Origin: Olsenella intestinalis
Lineage (GTDB): Bacteria; Actinomycetota; Coriobacteriia; Coriobacteriales; Atopobiaceae
Assembly: GCF_023276655.1 (NCBI RefSeq)
Contig: NZ_JALGRK010000002.1
Location: 828,433 to 892,432 of the forward strand
Direction of reading: 5' to 3'
DNA: 64,000 bases
The notes under the pieces were generated by a model, which was given only the letters and a program-made list of their open reading frames with translations, was not told the DNA's origin and made no database searches. The position numbers were made by a program, and so were the translations under genes. Positions within the stretch are counted from its first letter, which is position 1, and each line of letters opens with the position of its first letter. Of this stretch, positions 55,895 through 63,940 are shown piece after piece.

Positions 55895-56095
55895 CTACTC
55901 GTACCACTGGTTCAGGTGGCAGTCGCTGCGCTCTCCGAAGGAATCGCACGACCAGCCGCCGGCAACGGCCTCCATCTCCTCGTCAGAGAGCTTGTAGCCC
56001 TCCTTCTTCGCGAGCGCGAGCAGCTCCTCGGGGCTCTTGCAGCCCCTCGCCTTCTCCTTGAGCTCGGGCGAAAGCTTCAGGTCATCGATATTCAT
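55895..56095 (-). CDS. Nif11-like leader RiPP/bacteriocin precursor peptide
   Basis: The ATG at 56095 has GGAGG 8 nt upstream. The 66-aa peptide has a leader with the Nif11/nitrile-hydratase-like pattern: 'LSPELKEKARGCKSPEELLA' then LAKKEGYKLSDEEMEAVAGG, ending in double glycine at 46-47. The core is WSCDSFGERSDCHLNQWYE (19 residues; Cys at core positions 3 and 12, three Ser/Thr-type residues, aromatic ends). The GG site fits cleavage by the C39 peptidase transporter encoded at 20197, about 36 kb away. No modification enzyme is adjacent. Two Cys could form a disulfide or be modified. It sits downstream of a transporter fragment and upstream repeats may regulate it. Confidence 0.85.
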   Translation of the reverse strand: MNIDDLKLSPELKEKARGCKSPEELLALAKKEGYKLSDEEMEAVAGGWSCDSFGERSDCHLNQWYE

Positions 56096-56120
56096 GCGAC
56101 GTCCTCCGTTCAACATGGCG
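55957..56120. repeat. Duplicated segment, block 1 copy A (Nif11 leader region)
   Basis: This 164-nt block aligns without gaps to 58855-59018. The copies differ at roughly ten or more positions, several changing amino acids of the leader. Confidence 0.85.
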
Positions 56121-56135
56121 TGTACGTGGCGCAAA

Positions 56136-56176
56136 CCATTTCTAACAATGGTAAACGTCACCATTCGACTTCCATT
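56136..56176. promoter_or_regulatory. Repeated CCATT elements upstream of the Nif11-like gene
   Basis: CCATT (56136), its inverse AATGG (56147), CCATT (56161) and CCATT (56172) are packed in 41 nt, giving an inverted repeat CCATT-N6-AATGG and a direct pair. This stretch is missing from the degenerate second copy. It could be an operator for the peptide gene. Confidence 0.35.
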
Positions 56177-56242
56177 GGGGAAGTCCGCCAGCGCACGTGA
56201 CTGGCGGGTGGATAGCAGGTGGGCGGACGAGAGGGCCGCATT

Positions 56243-56553
56243 GAGCGTCGCCCAAAGGCGGGCACAATCAACGCGCTATGACAGGAGCAGTATCAGGAAC
56301 TGGGAGCAGATGACCAAGCTGATCAGGGCCACGGGATACGTAGCCGCATAGGCGGAGGCCACGTCGTCGGTCTCGGCCTCGTTGATCAGCGCGCCGAGCG
56401 CGGGCGTGGACGTCATGCCTCCGGCAATGGAGCCGAGGTTGTTCAGCAGGCTCATCTTCAGGACGTGCTTCGCGAACAGGTAGGCGACCACCATGGGAGC
56501 CACGGTGATGATGACGCCGTAGAAGAAGTAGATCAGCTTGAAGTACTGGACGA
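56243..56553. repeat. Duplicated segment, block 2 copy A (transporter 3' end)
   Basis: This 311-nt block is nearly identical to 59024-59334 (only about three differences seen), far closer than block 1, implying a recent duplication or gene conversion. Confidence 0.85.
56276..56550 (-). pseudogene. C-terminal fragment of the AspT-family transporter
   Basis: The frame encodes the last 90 or so residues of the intact transporter at 59057-60340, almost identically ('SIAGGMTSTPALGALINEAE' onward). Upstream of the shared GTCCAG the sequence departs and runs directly into the stop codon of the LPKTD surface-protein gene. Without the N-terminal helices it cannot transport. Confidence 0.85.
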
Positions 56554-56571
56554 AGCCCGCACTAATTTCGT

Positions 56572-58380
56572 CTAGTCGCGCTGGCGCCTGCGAGCCGCGA
56601 GCGCGAGCGCCGCAGCGGCCAGCACCACGAGGGCGGTGGCTGCGGGAGCCGCGTACGGCATGGTGTCGTCGGTCTTTGGGAGGCCCGACCTCGACCCGCC
56701 CGCACTGTTGGACGTGGTCGGCGCGGGATAGGCCTTCTCGGCAATGGTGGAGGTCACCGTCTGCGTCTGGGAGTCGACATGGCTCGCATCGCCGGCCACC
56801 TTGTAGTAGACCGTGTACTCGCCCGGATCCGTCGCGGTAGGCAGCTCGGCGGCATACGCCTTCCCGTCGAGCGAGTACAGCATGGTGCCGCCGCTGGCCA
56901 TGCCCTCCGTCACCAGCTCCTGGGGCTTACCGGTGTAGGGAAGGCTCTTCCCCGCAGGCGGCGTCGTGACGGAAGCCGCGGCAGCCGGAAAGAGGACCCG
57001 CTTGTAGCCGCTCAAATCCGCGCCTTCCGCGTTGGCCGCAATGGCCGTCTTGCCTTCGGCACCGGCAACGTCTGAATAGCCAAGGCCTAAAACGGCGTTC
57101 TTCACGCTGGTATCCGCGTTGATGGCGCCGGCCGGGCCCTGGGCGATAAAAGACGCAACCCCCTCTTCGATCACGAGCAAGCCGCTGCCGGATTTGCCCA
57201 GAGAATTGTTGGCGCTCACACCGTACGCCTTGTCGCCGCTTCCAGTTGCCTGGACGGAGCCACCCTTTACGGTCATGATGCAGCCGTCAATGCCGATGGC
57301 GCTGCTTTCGCTTTCCCTACTTTCCACTACGACGCTGCCGCCGTTGATGACGACGCCGGGCACCAATCCCGTTTCGCCCGATGAGGGGTGACGCACGGCG
57401 TAGATGCCGTACTGGTGGCCCTTTGCGGTGATCGTGCCGCCGTTGACGGTCAGGGTGCCGTAGTCGCAGGCGATGGCACAGGGGGCCATGATGCTTGTGG
57501 TGTAGGAAGCGGGAACGGAGCATTGGGCGGAAACCTCTCCGCCGTTGATGACGATGTCGCCTCCCACGGAGATGCCGTGATATCCACTGGCGGTGACCGT
57601 ACCGCCGTCGATTTTCACGTCACCGTATTCGGCGCTTATCCCGTACAGCGTGTTCGCGCCCCCTGTGGTTTCGGCGACAACCGTTCCGGCGTCTGCGCCG
57701 ATGGCAATCGTGCCCTCGTACGAATAGATGCCGTAATCGCAGCCTGTCGCCGTTACCGAGCCGCCCTCGACGTTCACGTCGCCCTTTGCATAGATGCCGG
57801 CCCCTCCGTCTTCCATGCCGCCGGCATTTGCAGAAAGGCTGCCCGTCCCTCTGACCGTCAGGCTCCCCGCGCAGAAGATGCCGCAGTAGCGATGAGTTGG
57901 ATCTTCATCCTCTTCGTCGGCGCTGCCTTCTGAAGCGTTGCCGCCCGTAGAATCGGCGGTGACGACGATGCCGCTTTCGCCTGCAAGCTCGACTACCAAC
58001 GCGCTGTCAGCGTTCCAAAAGATCGGGGCGTGGCGATAATAGTCCCATTCGCCATCGTAGTCCTGCAGCGTTTCCATATGGCCCGGGCCCGTGTAGCTGT
58101 AGCCGCTCAGCGTTAACGTAGCGGGATTGCCGTTCGCAGCCGGCGTGAAGCTCCAGCCCTGACCCTTCAGGTTAGCGCTCGTGACCTGCGTCTCGCCAAC
58201 CCAGAGGGGATACGTCTCGGCGGCGGTCTGCAGCTCTGCGGGCGCAATGCGACCGGTCTCGGCATCATCCGCCAGGGCCTTCCCTAAACCCGCGCCGGGC
58301 ATAAGCCCCAGCACCATGGTGATGACCAAAATCAGGCTTAGTGCGAGCCTTGGCAGCTTCCCTTTGAGAGTTGCCCCCAT
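56572..58380 (-). CDS. LPKTD-anchored beta-helix surface protein
   Basis: The ATG at 58380 has GGAGAGGAG upstream; the track extends to 58530 without one. The 602-aa protein has a signal peptide ('LALSLILVITMVLGLMPGAG', cleavage near ALA-DD) and an N-terminal domain with 'YPLWVGETQVTSANLKGQGW'. A repeated beta-helix region (about 140-420) follows, with turns such as GGTVTASGYHGISVGGDIVI and NGGTITAKGHQYGIYAV, typical of 'carbohydrate-binding domain-containing' surface proteins. Then an MBG/Ig-like module ('PYTGKPQELVTEGMASGG') and a C-terminal sorting signal in which LPXTG reads LPKTD, followed by a hydrophobic helix and Arg tail. It lies inside the duplicated segment, between the two transporter copies. 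A ligand is not known. Confidence 0.85.
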   Translation of the reverse strand: MGATLKGKLPRLALSLILVITMVLGLMPGAGLGKALADDAETGRIAPAELQTAAETYPLWVGETQVTSANLKGQGWSFTPAANGNPATLTLSGYSYTGPGHMETLQDYDGEWDYYRHAPIFWNADSALVVELAGESGIVVTADSTGGNASEGSADEEDEDPTHRYCGIFCAGSLTVRGTGSLSANAGGMEDGGAGIYAKGDVNVEGGSVTATGCDYGIYSYEGTIAIGADAGTVVAETTGGANTLYGISAEYGDVKIDGGTVTASGYHGISVGGDIVINGGEVSAQCSVPASYTTSIMAPCAIACDYGTLTVNGGTITAKGHQYGIYAVRHPSSGETGLVPGVVINGGSVVVESRESESSAIGIDGCIMTVKGGSVQATGSGDKAYGVSANNSLGKSGSGLLVIEEGVASFIAQGPAGAINADTSVKNAVLGLGYSDVAGAEGKTAIAANAEGADLSGYKRVLFPAAAASVTTPPAGKSLPYTGKPQELVTEGMASGGTMLYSLDGKAYAAELPTATDPGEYTVYYKVAGDASHVDSQTQTVTSTIAEKAYPAPTTSNSAGGSRSGLPKTDDTMPYAAPAATALVVLAAAALALAARRRQRD

Positions 58381-58840
58381 GTTGGTCTCCTCTCCCAACG
58401 CGTGACGCGACAATGTCTTGAAACGGCCTGCGTCAACGTAGCAAAAGCATTTGCGTTCATTATTAGTACGAGCGCCGCCTATGTGCGGATGGATGTGGAT
58501 GATGGAGGCAAGCGGTTGCGTTTCCGCCACCGCCCATGCGGGGAGGCCGGCCGGCGGCCCTCACGGACGCATCCAATGTTAGCCCCTTCGGGGCGACGAA
58601 TCAAACAGTTCTCGATTGAGGCCGAGACAAACGGTAATAGGCGTTACTATTCACGGCTTGGCCATTGAGTGCAATTGACGATGCGCGACACGCCCGTCAA
58701 CCTGCTACGATCCGGGAAATCCGAAAGAACCGTAGGCGGACGCCAGATTTCGCTTGCACAGTATATCGTTAGGCGTTGCAACCGCCCTTCGGTGCAGGGC
58801 GCACAGGAGAGGCGGATCGTCGAGCCAGGGTCCTGCGCAC
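58381..58840. other. 460-nt gap upstream of the LPKTD gene
   Basis: No gene supported. AT content is higher than in the neighbours. An inverted repeat AATAG-N6-CTATT near 58635-58650 and a TTATTA-rich patch near 58458 may belong to the promoter of the surface-protein gene. Confidence 0.4.
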
Positions 58841-58993
58841 CTAGGCGAACCCATCGCCGGCAACGGCCTCCATCTCCTCGTCAGAGAGCTTGTAGCCCTC
58901 CTTCTCCGCAAGAGCGAGCAACTCCTCGGGGCTCTTGCAGCCCCACGCCTTCTCCTTGAGCTCGGGCGAAAGCCTCAGGTCATCGATGTTCGT
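58841..58993 (-). pseudogene. Degenerate second Nif11-like precursor gene
   Basis: The minus strand encodes 'NIDDLRLSPELKEKAWGCKS' then PEELLALAEKEGYKLSDEEM and EAVAGDGFA followed by TAG. Compared with the intact copy, the start codon ATG is ACG, the double glycine is Gly-Asp, and the core is reduced to four residues. The GGAGG sequence is still present upstream. It is a non-coding relic unless ACG is used, and in any case would not be processed. Confidence 0.8.
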
Positions 58994-59018
58994 GCGACGT
59001 CCTCCGTTCAACATGGCG
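58855..59018. repeat. Duplicated segment, block 1 copy B
   Basis: Counterpart of 55957-56120. Between this block and block 2 copy B only 5 nt remain, against 122 nt in copy A, so the CCATT-rich upstream region has been lost here. Confidence 0.85.
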
Positions 59019-59023
59019 CATGC

Positions 59024-59334
59024 GAGCGTCGCCCAAAGGCGGGCACAGCCAACGCGCTATGACAGGAGCAGTATCAGGAACTGGGAGCAGATGACCAAGC
59101 TGATCAGGGCCACGGGATACGTAGCCGCATAGGCGGAGGCCACGTCGTCGGTCTCGGCCTCGTTGATAAGCGCGCCGAGCGCGGGCGTGGACGTCATGCC
59201 TCCGGCAATGGAGCCGAGGTTGTTCAGCAGGCTCATCTTCAGGACGTGCTTCGCGAACAGGTAGGCGACCACCATGGGAGCCACGGTGATGATGACGCCG
59301 TAGAAGAAGTAGATCAGCTTGAAGTACTGGACGA
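59024..59334. repeat. Duplicated segment, block 2 copy B
   Basis: Counterpart of 56243-56553, forming the 3' end of the intact AspT-family transporter gene. Confidence 0.85.
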
Positions 59335-60340
59335 GCTTCATGCCGCCCGCAACGCCGGACCCGAACAGGAACAATACGAGGCCCAGCTCGCGAACGGACT
59401 TCAGCGTGTTCTGCGACGGGCTTGCCTCGATCGGACCGATGTGCCCGAAGTGGCCCACGACCAGGGCAACCAACAGCACGCCACCCGTGGCAGTCAGGCT
59501 GAACGTCGCGCCGTTATAGCCCGAAGGCGTCAGGGGGACCTTAAACGATCCGAGCAGAATGCCTATCACCACCACGAACGCCACGACGCACAAGCCCATG
59601 GGCTCAACCTCGAAGAGCTTTTTCCGAGCAACGTCCTCGCTCTTCTCCGTAAGGCGGATCTTCTCGCGCTCCTCCTCCATGTTTGCCTTGGTCATCCTGG
59701 GGATGACCTGCACGAAGAGGACGGTGCCGATAACCCCGAACATGTAGGCGACGCCGTAGCCAACGGCGACAATCGCCTCCGCATCGGCGACCGACAGGGT
59801 CGAGGCGGAGCCAGACGCCACCGTCGCGACGGCAGTCTGCGTCGATGACATGGCGGCGGCGCTCGTCAACGCGCCCGACATGACGCCGGTGATTGCCGCC
59901 AGGAACTCCTGCTGGTTTCCAGCCGATCCGCGTCCCACGAAGTAGCAGATGACCGTGGCGAGCACGCCGGCCGCGGTGACGACGAGGCCGATGAGGGCGT
60001 AATACTTGAAGTTCTTCTTGGAGCCCCTGATGAAGTTCGGCCCCGCAATCAGGCCGACCGCCCCGATGAACAGCACGAGGCCGGTGGTCTCAATGACCTT
60101 CAACGTGTTCAGGGAGATGTCGACCTTCTCCCCTGCCACGGTCTGGGTGATGTTCTGCCCGATCTCAGTGCTGTACATCACGCCGAACAGCAACGCGACT
60201 ATGAAGACGCCCGCCGCTCCCAGGCTGACCCCCTTGATGCGGATGCGTCCGAGCAGGTACCCGAGAAAGATGACGTCGAAGCTCATGAGGACCAGGAATG
60301 TGATTCCCGTAACAGAGATCGCTCCACCAAGTAGATCCAT
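59057..60340 (-). CDS. AspT/YidE-like (AAEx family) transporter
   Basis: The 427-aa membrane protein has about ten TM helices in two repeats. Each holds a Thr/Ser-rich loop typical of aspartate:alanine exchangers: 'ITGVMSGALTSAAAMSSTQT' in the first half and 'SIAGGMTSTPALGALINEAE' in the second. The central cytoplasmic region is short and lacks the two TrkA-C domains of YidE/YbjL (about 550 aa), so this is a compact variant. RBS CGAGGGG precedes the ATG. Likely an amino- or carboxylic-acid exchanger. Followed on the same strand by the degenerate Nif11 copy; a truncated copy precedes the intact Nif11 gene. Confidence 0.8.
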   Translation of the reverse strand: MDLLGGAISVTGITFLVLMSFDVIFLGYLLGRIRIKGVSLGAAGVFIVALLFGVMYSTEIGQNITQTVAGEKVDISLNTLKVIETTGLVLFIGAVGLIAGPNFIRGSKKNFKYYALIGLVVTAAGVLATVICYFVGRGSAGNQQEFLAAITGVMSGALTSAAAMSSTQTAVATVASGSASTLSVADAEAIVAVGYGVAYMFGVIGTVLFVQVIPRMTKANMEEEREKIRLTEKSEDVARKKLFEVEPMGLCVVAFVVVIGILLGSFKVPLTPSGYNGATFSLTATGGVLLVALVVGHFGHIGPIEASPSQNTLKSVRELGLVLFLFGSGVAGGMKLVQYFKLIYFFYGVIITVAPMVVAYLFAKHVLKMSLLNNLGSIAGGMTSTPALGALINEAETDDVASAYAATYPVALISLVICSQFLILLLS

Positions 60341-60664
60341 CTTGCCCCTCGCATTTCCCTATTCAACAGTGGGACACGGTGCCAGACGCGCCATTCCGCA
60401 AGGAGCCTCGGGCACGACCGACAACTACTTTAATCTACTGGCTGTTCCGTCCACGCCGTTTCGGCGGTGCGGGGCAATTCGTCGAGGGACGGCCGAATCG
60501 TGCAAGGCTCCCCACAGCCGCCCCCTCGTTCCAAGTCTCTCTCGCAAGCGCGACGGGATCGTCGGCATCTATGGCCCGAGCGGTTCGAGCGGGTTGCCGT
60601 ACCGATGGCACGTTTCACAACGACCGGGTCACCGTCATTCCCACTCAACGAGAACAGGGAGCGC
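60341..60664. other. 324-nt gap between purF and the AspT-family gene
   Basis: No gene supported. A short AT-rich stretch near 60425-60440 (TACTTTAATCTACTGG) may hold the transporter promoter. I see no clear terminator for purF. Confidence 0.4.
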
Positions 60665-62110
60665 CTAAACGGAGCGCAGACTGGGCATCCCGCTCTTTCT
60701 TCTGAGCAACTCAGGAATCTCGACAGGATAATTCCCGCTGAAACACGCATCGCAGAATCCGCCGTGCTCCGAGCGGATGGCATTGTGCAGGCCTTCCAGG
60801 CTTATGAACGCCAGGGAATCGCAGCCGACGTAATTCGCCACCTCGGCAACCGACTTGTTCGCAGATATCAGCTGGTCGCATGTATCGGTGTCGATTCCGT
60901 AGAAACACGGCCAGAGCACTTCCGGGCTCACAATGCGCAGATGCACTTCGACGGCACCCGCATCGCGAAGAAGGGTGACGAGCTGCTTCGACGTGTTTCC
61001 GCGCACGATGGAATCGTCGATGACGACGAGGCGCTTGCCGCGTATGACCGAAGGGAGCGGATTCAACTTGATGCGGATACCCATCTGGCGCATCTCCTGC
61101 GTAGGCTGGATAAACGTCCGGCCTACGTAACGGTTCTTCACGATGCCGTCGCAATACGGAATACCGCTTGCCGAAGCATATCCGAGCGCTGGGGGAATGC
61201 CTGAATCCGGGACGCCGAGCACGATGTCGGCTTCTGCCGGCGCCTCACTTGCAAGGATTTCACCCATGCGCCGGCGCGCATTATAGACTAGCTCGCCATC
61301 AAGACGACTGTCGGGACGGGCGAAATAGACGTACTCGAAAATACAGCTGGAGCGAAGCCCAGGCTTGACACCCTGCTCGCATTCCAGCCCCGCCGAGCTT
61401 ATCTTCACGATTTCGCCCGGCTCGATCTCGCGAACGAATGTGGCGCCGACAGCATCAAGACCGCATGTCTCGCTCGCGACGACCCAACCCCTCCCGCGGG
61501 GAAGCTCGCCGAGCGACAACGGGCGGATGCCGTTCGGGTCGCGGAAAGCGTAGAGGGCGGAAGGCGTTGCCAGGGTTATCGCATAAGCGCCGTGCAGTTG
61601 CTGCATCATTAGGCGGATACCCGCGCGGATGTGTCCGGCGCGTCTCGTATCCACGCTGATGGTGCGCGCGGCCACCTCGCTATCGGTGTAGCCGTACAGC
61701 TGGATCCCCTCGTTGGCGAGCCAAACTCGTTGAGGAGCAGTATCGACCAGAGTCCCGTTATGGGCCAGCGCGATCGGCTCGTCGTCAATGGCCGACACAT
61801 GCGGTTGCGCCTCCTTCCAATCGCCGCCGCCCGCCGTGGAATAGCGTGTATGGCCAATTGCGATTGCGCCCTTCAGATGCGCGAGTGCTTCCTCGTCAAA
61901 AACCTGGTCGACGAGTCCGAGACCCTTGTGGATGAGGATGGTGTCGCCATCGCCGACCGCGATGCCCGCGCTCTCCTGCCCACGGTGCTGAAGCGCCTGC
62001 AGGCCGAAGCACGTCAGGCGAGCGACGTCCTCGCCTGGCGCGTACACGCCGAAAACCGCGCAGGCTTCCTCGAGCCTGTCCGGCCTTTCGTCATGACAGT
62101 TTGGCTGCAT
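60665..62110 (-). CDS. purF: Amidophosphoribosyltransferase (PurF)
   Basis: The ATG at 62110 is preferred; GAGGAGG lies 12 nt upstream, and in-frame ATGs at 62131 and 62143 are alternatives. The 481-aa protein has a short propeptide before the catalytic Cys ('EEACAVFGVYAPGEDVARLT'), glutaminase motifs ('LQALQHRGQESAGIA', 'GHTRYSTAGGGDWKEAQPHV', 'LAHNGTLVD', 'GYTDSEV') and PRPP-binding 'LVVIDDSIVRGNTSKQL'. C-terminal Cys in 'GGFCDACFSGNYPVEIPE' fit the Fe-S type seen in B. subtilis PurF. It catalyses the first step of purine synthesis from PRPP and glutamine. No other pur gene is adjacent, and its GC is lower than that of the 9-52 kb genes. Confidence 0.94.
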   Translation of the reverse strand: MQPNCHDERPDRLEEACAVFGVYAPGEDVARLTCFGLQALQHRGQESAGIAVGDGDTILIHKGLGLVDQVFDEEALAHLKGAIAIGHTRYSTAGGGDWKEAQPHVSAIDDEPIALAHNGTLVDTAPQRVWLANEGIQLYGYTDSEVAARTISVDTRRAGHIRAGIRLMMQQLHGAYAITLATPSALYAFRDPNGIRPLSLGELPRGRGWVVASETCGLDAVGATFVREIEPGEIVKISSAGLECEQGVKPGLRSSCIFEYVYFARPDSRLDGELVYNARRRMGEILASEAPAEADIVLGVPDSGIPPALGYASASGIPYCDGIVKNRYVGRTFIQPTQEMRQMGIRIKLNPLPSVIRGKRLVVIDDSIVRGNTSKQLVTLLRDAGAVEVHLRIVSPEVLWPCFYGIDTDTCDQLISANKSVAEVANYVGCDSLAFISLEGLHNAIRSEHGGFCDACFSGNYPVEIPELLRRKSGMPSLRSV

Positions 62111-62143
62111 TCTGTTTTCGAGCCTCCTCATGTTCTTGGTCAA

Positions 62144-62842
62144 TCGCTCGTCGAAACCTATTAGAAGATAGCGGGGCTGCGTTTCAAACGCTTTTCGCCA
62201 ATGCGCTGAAACCTTAGGTTAACGACTAGGAAACCAACTCGAAACCATATCCAGGTTCAGCCGCAACCAGGCAATGTCGACCAGTCTGTCGAATCGAGCA
62301 CAGCGACGCACCTCAGAAGGAAAGCGCCGATTCGAATTCAGCTCGGCAAGTTAAAGGCTTCTCCTAGAAGACACTCGATTGTGGTAGGCGTTACAGGATT
62401 TGAACTTGTGACCTCTTCCGTGTCAGAAACGGAAATGTATACGAGCTATTGCACTCAGGTTGAGCTTATGCAGGTAAATGCAGGTATGGCAAAACACCCA
62501 GCGTTATGCTCTGTAGACTTGTTTCACTCTCGGACACACAAAAATACTCTCCATGCCGACAGTTTCCTACAGAGCTTTTTTCATAGGATTGTGTTTGTGC
62601 CGCAGGGGGGCACTTCCGTAACGAGATAAGGGCGCGATACGCAATGTGCGACAGGTGCCGTAAGAGACTTGTTGACGTCTTAGTCTGAGACGAATGCCGC
62701 ATCGTCAGCGAGAAACGTGACCTTTCGATTGTTGACGGGCGTGGTTCCAAAGAAGGCAAAACGTTCAAATGACCAGTTTCGACATACTACTGGCCCCTTC
62801 GCCATCATCGGAGTGGCCAGCTAAGCAGAAAGCGAGGATGGT
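62144..62842. other. About 700-nt low-GC gap with element-edge character
   Basis: No convincing gene; two frames of 82 and 100 codons look like noise. It contains the tRNA-like fragment at 62382-62425 and is markedly AT-richer than the rest of the window. Confidence 0.5.
62382..62425 (-). pseudogene. tRNA 3'-end fragment (possible attachment-site remnant)
   Basis: The minus strand reads AAGAGGTCACAAG, TTCAAAT, CCTGT, AACGCCT, A, CCA. That is a variable loop, T-arm (one mismatch), T-loop, 7-nt acceptor strand, discriminator and CCA in exact tRNA geometry. A 5' half with an AGGCGTT acceptor strand and D-arm is not found within 90 nt. GAC in the anticodon position (CTGACAC) would suggest a Val-type origin, but the anticodon stem is not well formed. 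Confidence 0.5.
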
Positions 62843-63940
62843 ATGGACAGCAGGCAGACCGTTATAGAGACCGATGAGACCCTCGGGGAGAACCTGACCG
62901 AGGAAGATGAGAACGAACGCGTTGAAACCGCCATGAAAACGGCCGCACGCAGACGGGGTGCTGCGAAGCCGGCGGGCGCATTTGCGCGTAGCGATTGGTT
63001 CTGGACTTGGAGCAAGGGCGTGGATCTACTCGATGCCGTTTACACCGAGTCCCATGAAGATCCCGAGGGGGATGATACCGAGGCCAAGCCTTATGACGCC
63101 CTCGGCATCGCGAGAGCAAGGCTCGACAGCGAGGTGAACGAAATCTGCGATGCAGCGGCTTGGAACATAAATGAGTACCGCAAGATCTTCCACGTAACAC
63201 TTGCAGAGCTAGCCTTGGCCATAGACGTAAGCGAATCGACACTGAGAAAGAAGATGAAGGACGGCACCCTTACGCTCAAGGAGTTTCTGACTCTCTGCGC
63301 TGTATGCCTTACTGACCCTTGCGTCATCCTCGGCTACGTCGACAGCGAGGACATCAAATTCGTTCAAGCCCTTCACTACCTGGACAAGGCAAGCGACCAT
63401 CGCGCAGTTGGCGAACTGGTTGAGGTCCTTGCCAACAAGCAAAACGGTCGAACCATGATACGCCGGTCGGTGTCGCCCATTGTCGAGCAGGACCTTGGCT
63501 GGGATAACGATGAGACGATTGAGGACGGGGACGTCATATCGGACAACGCCTCCGATCTCAACTGGAACAGGGTGCTTCGGGAGATGCTTCCCTCCTGGCC
63601 ACTTTGGTGGAAGACCGAATTCGACTATACCGAGTTCAACTTGCTCGTTGACGCATATCTGCAGATCGCAAATCACGGTCAGCCTTGGGCGGCGGGATAC
63701 GAGGCCAAAGCCGAAGCGGCCACAAAGGTCGTCAGGGCGCTCAAGGCTCGGCCCGAAATCAGGAGCAAATTCGACCAGTGCAGGCGTATCAAAGAAACGA
63801 TCCGGGACCTCGAGATCGAAGGCAACGAGCGGCAGGCGGATGGCCTCAAAGAGCTGGCGCACGAGCATAGCGTAGAGTTTGCCCGGATGCTTTACAACGC
63901 GGCGAATGGCATCGACGAAGCCGAGGAGGATGAGGACTGA
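62843..63940 (+). CDS. HTH-containing protein of a probable mobile element
   Basis: The ATG at 62843 has GAGGA upstream. The 365-aa acidic protein contains an XRE/HTH-like segment at about 120-150 ('FHVTLAELALAIDVSESTLR' then KKMKDGTLTLKEFLTLCAVC), a Trp-rich stretch ('MLPSWPLWWKTEFDYTEFNL') and a helical, charged C-terminus. I do not recognise a named family. Lower GC and relaxed codon use, the tRNA fragment upstream, and a coupled next gene (ATGA overlap) suggest a phage or integrative element. DNA binding is likely; the rest is unknown. Confidence 0.6.
   Translation: MDSRQTVIETDETLGENLTEEDENERVETAMKTAARRRGAAKPAGAFARSDWFWTWSKGVDLLDAVYTESHEDPEGDDTEAKPYDALGIARARLDSEVNEICDAAAWNINEYRKIFHVTLAELALAIDVSESTLRKKMKDGTLTLKEFLTLCAVCLTDPCVILGYVDSEDIKFVQALHYLDKASDHRAVGELVEVLANKQNGRTMIRRSVSPIVEQDLGWDNDETIEDGDVISDNASDLNWNRVLREMLPSWPLWWKTEFDYTEFNLLVDAYLQIANHGQPWAAGYEAKAEAATKVVRALKARPEIRSKFDQCRRIKETIRDLEIEGNERQADGLKELAHEHSVEFARMLYNAANGIDEAEEDED

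Noticed and set aside
62381-62629. 82-codon ORF beginning MVGVTGFELVTSS
   Set aside because: This is the typical spurious translation of the antisense strand of a tRNA 3' end; it helped identify the tRNA fragment instead.
62466-62768. 100-codon minus-strand ORF in the low-GC gap
   Set aside because: No RBS, no similarity I recognise, and a composition like random translation.
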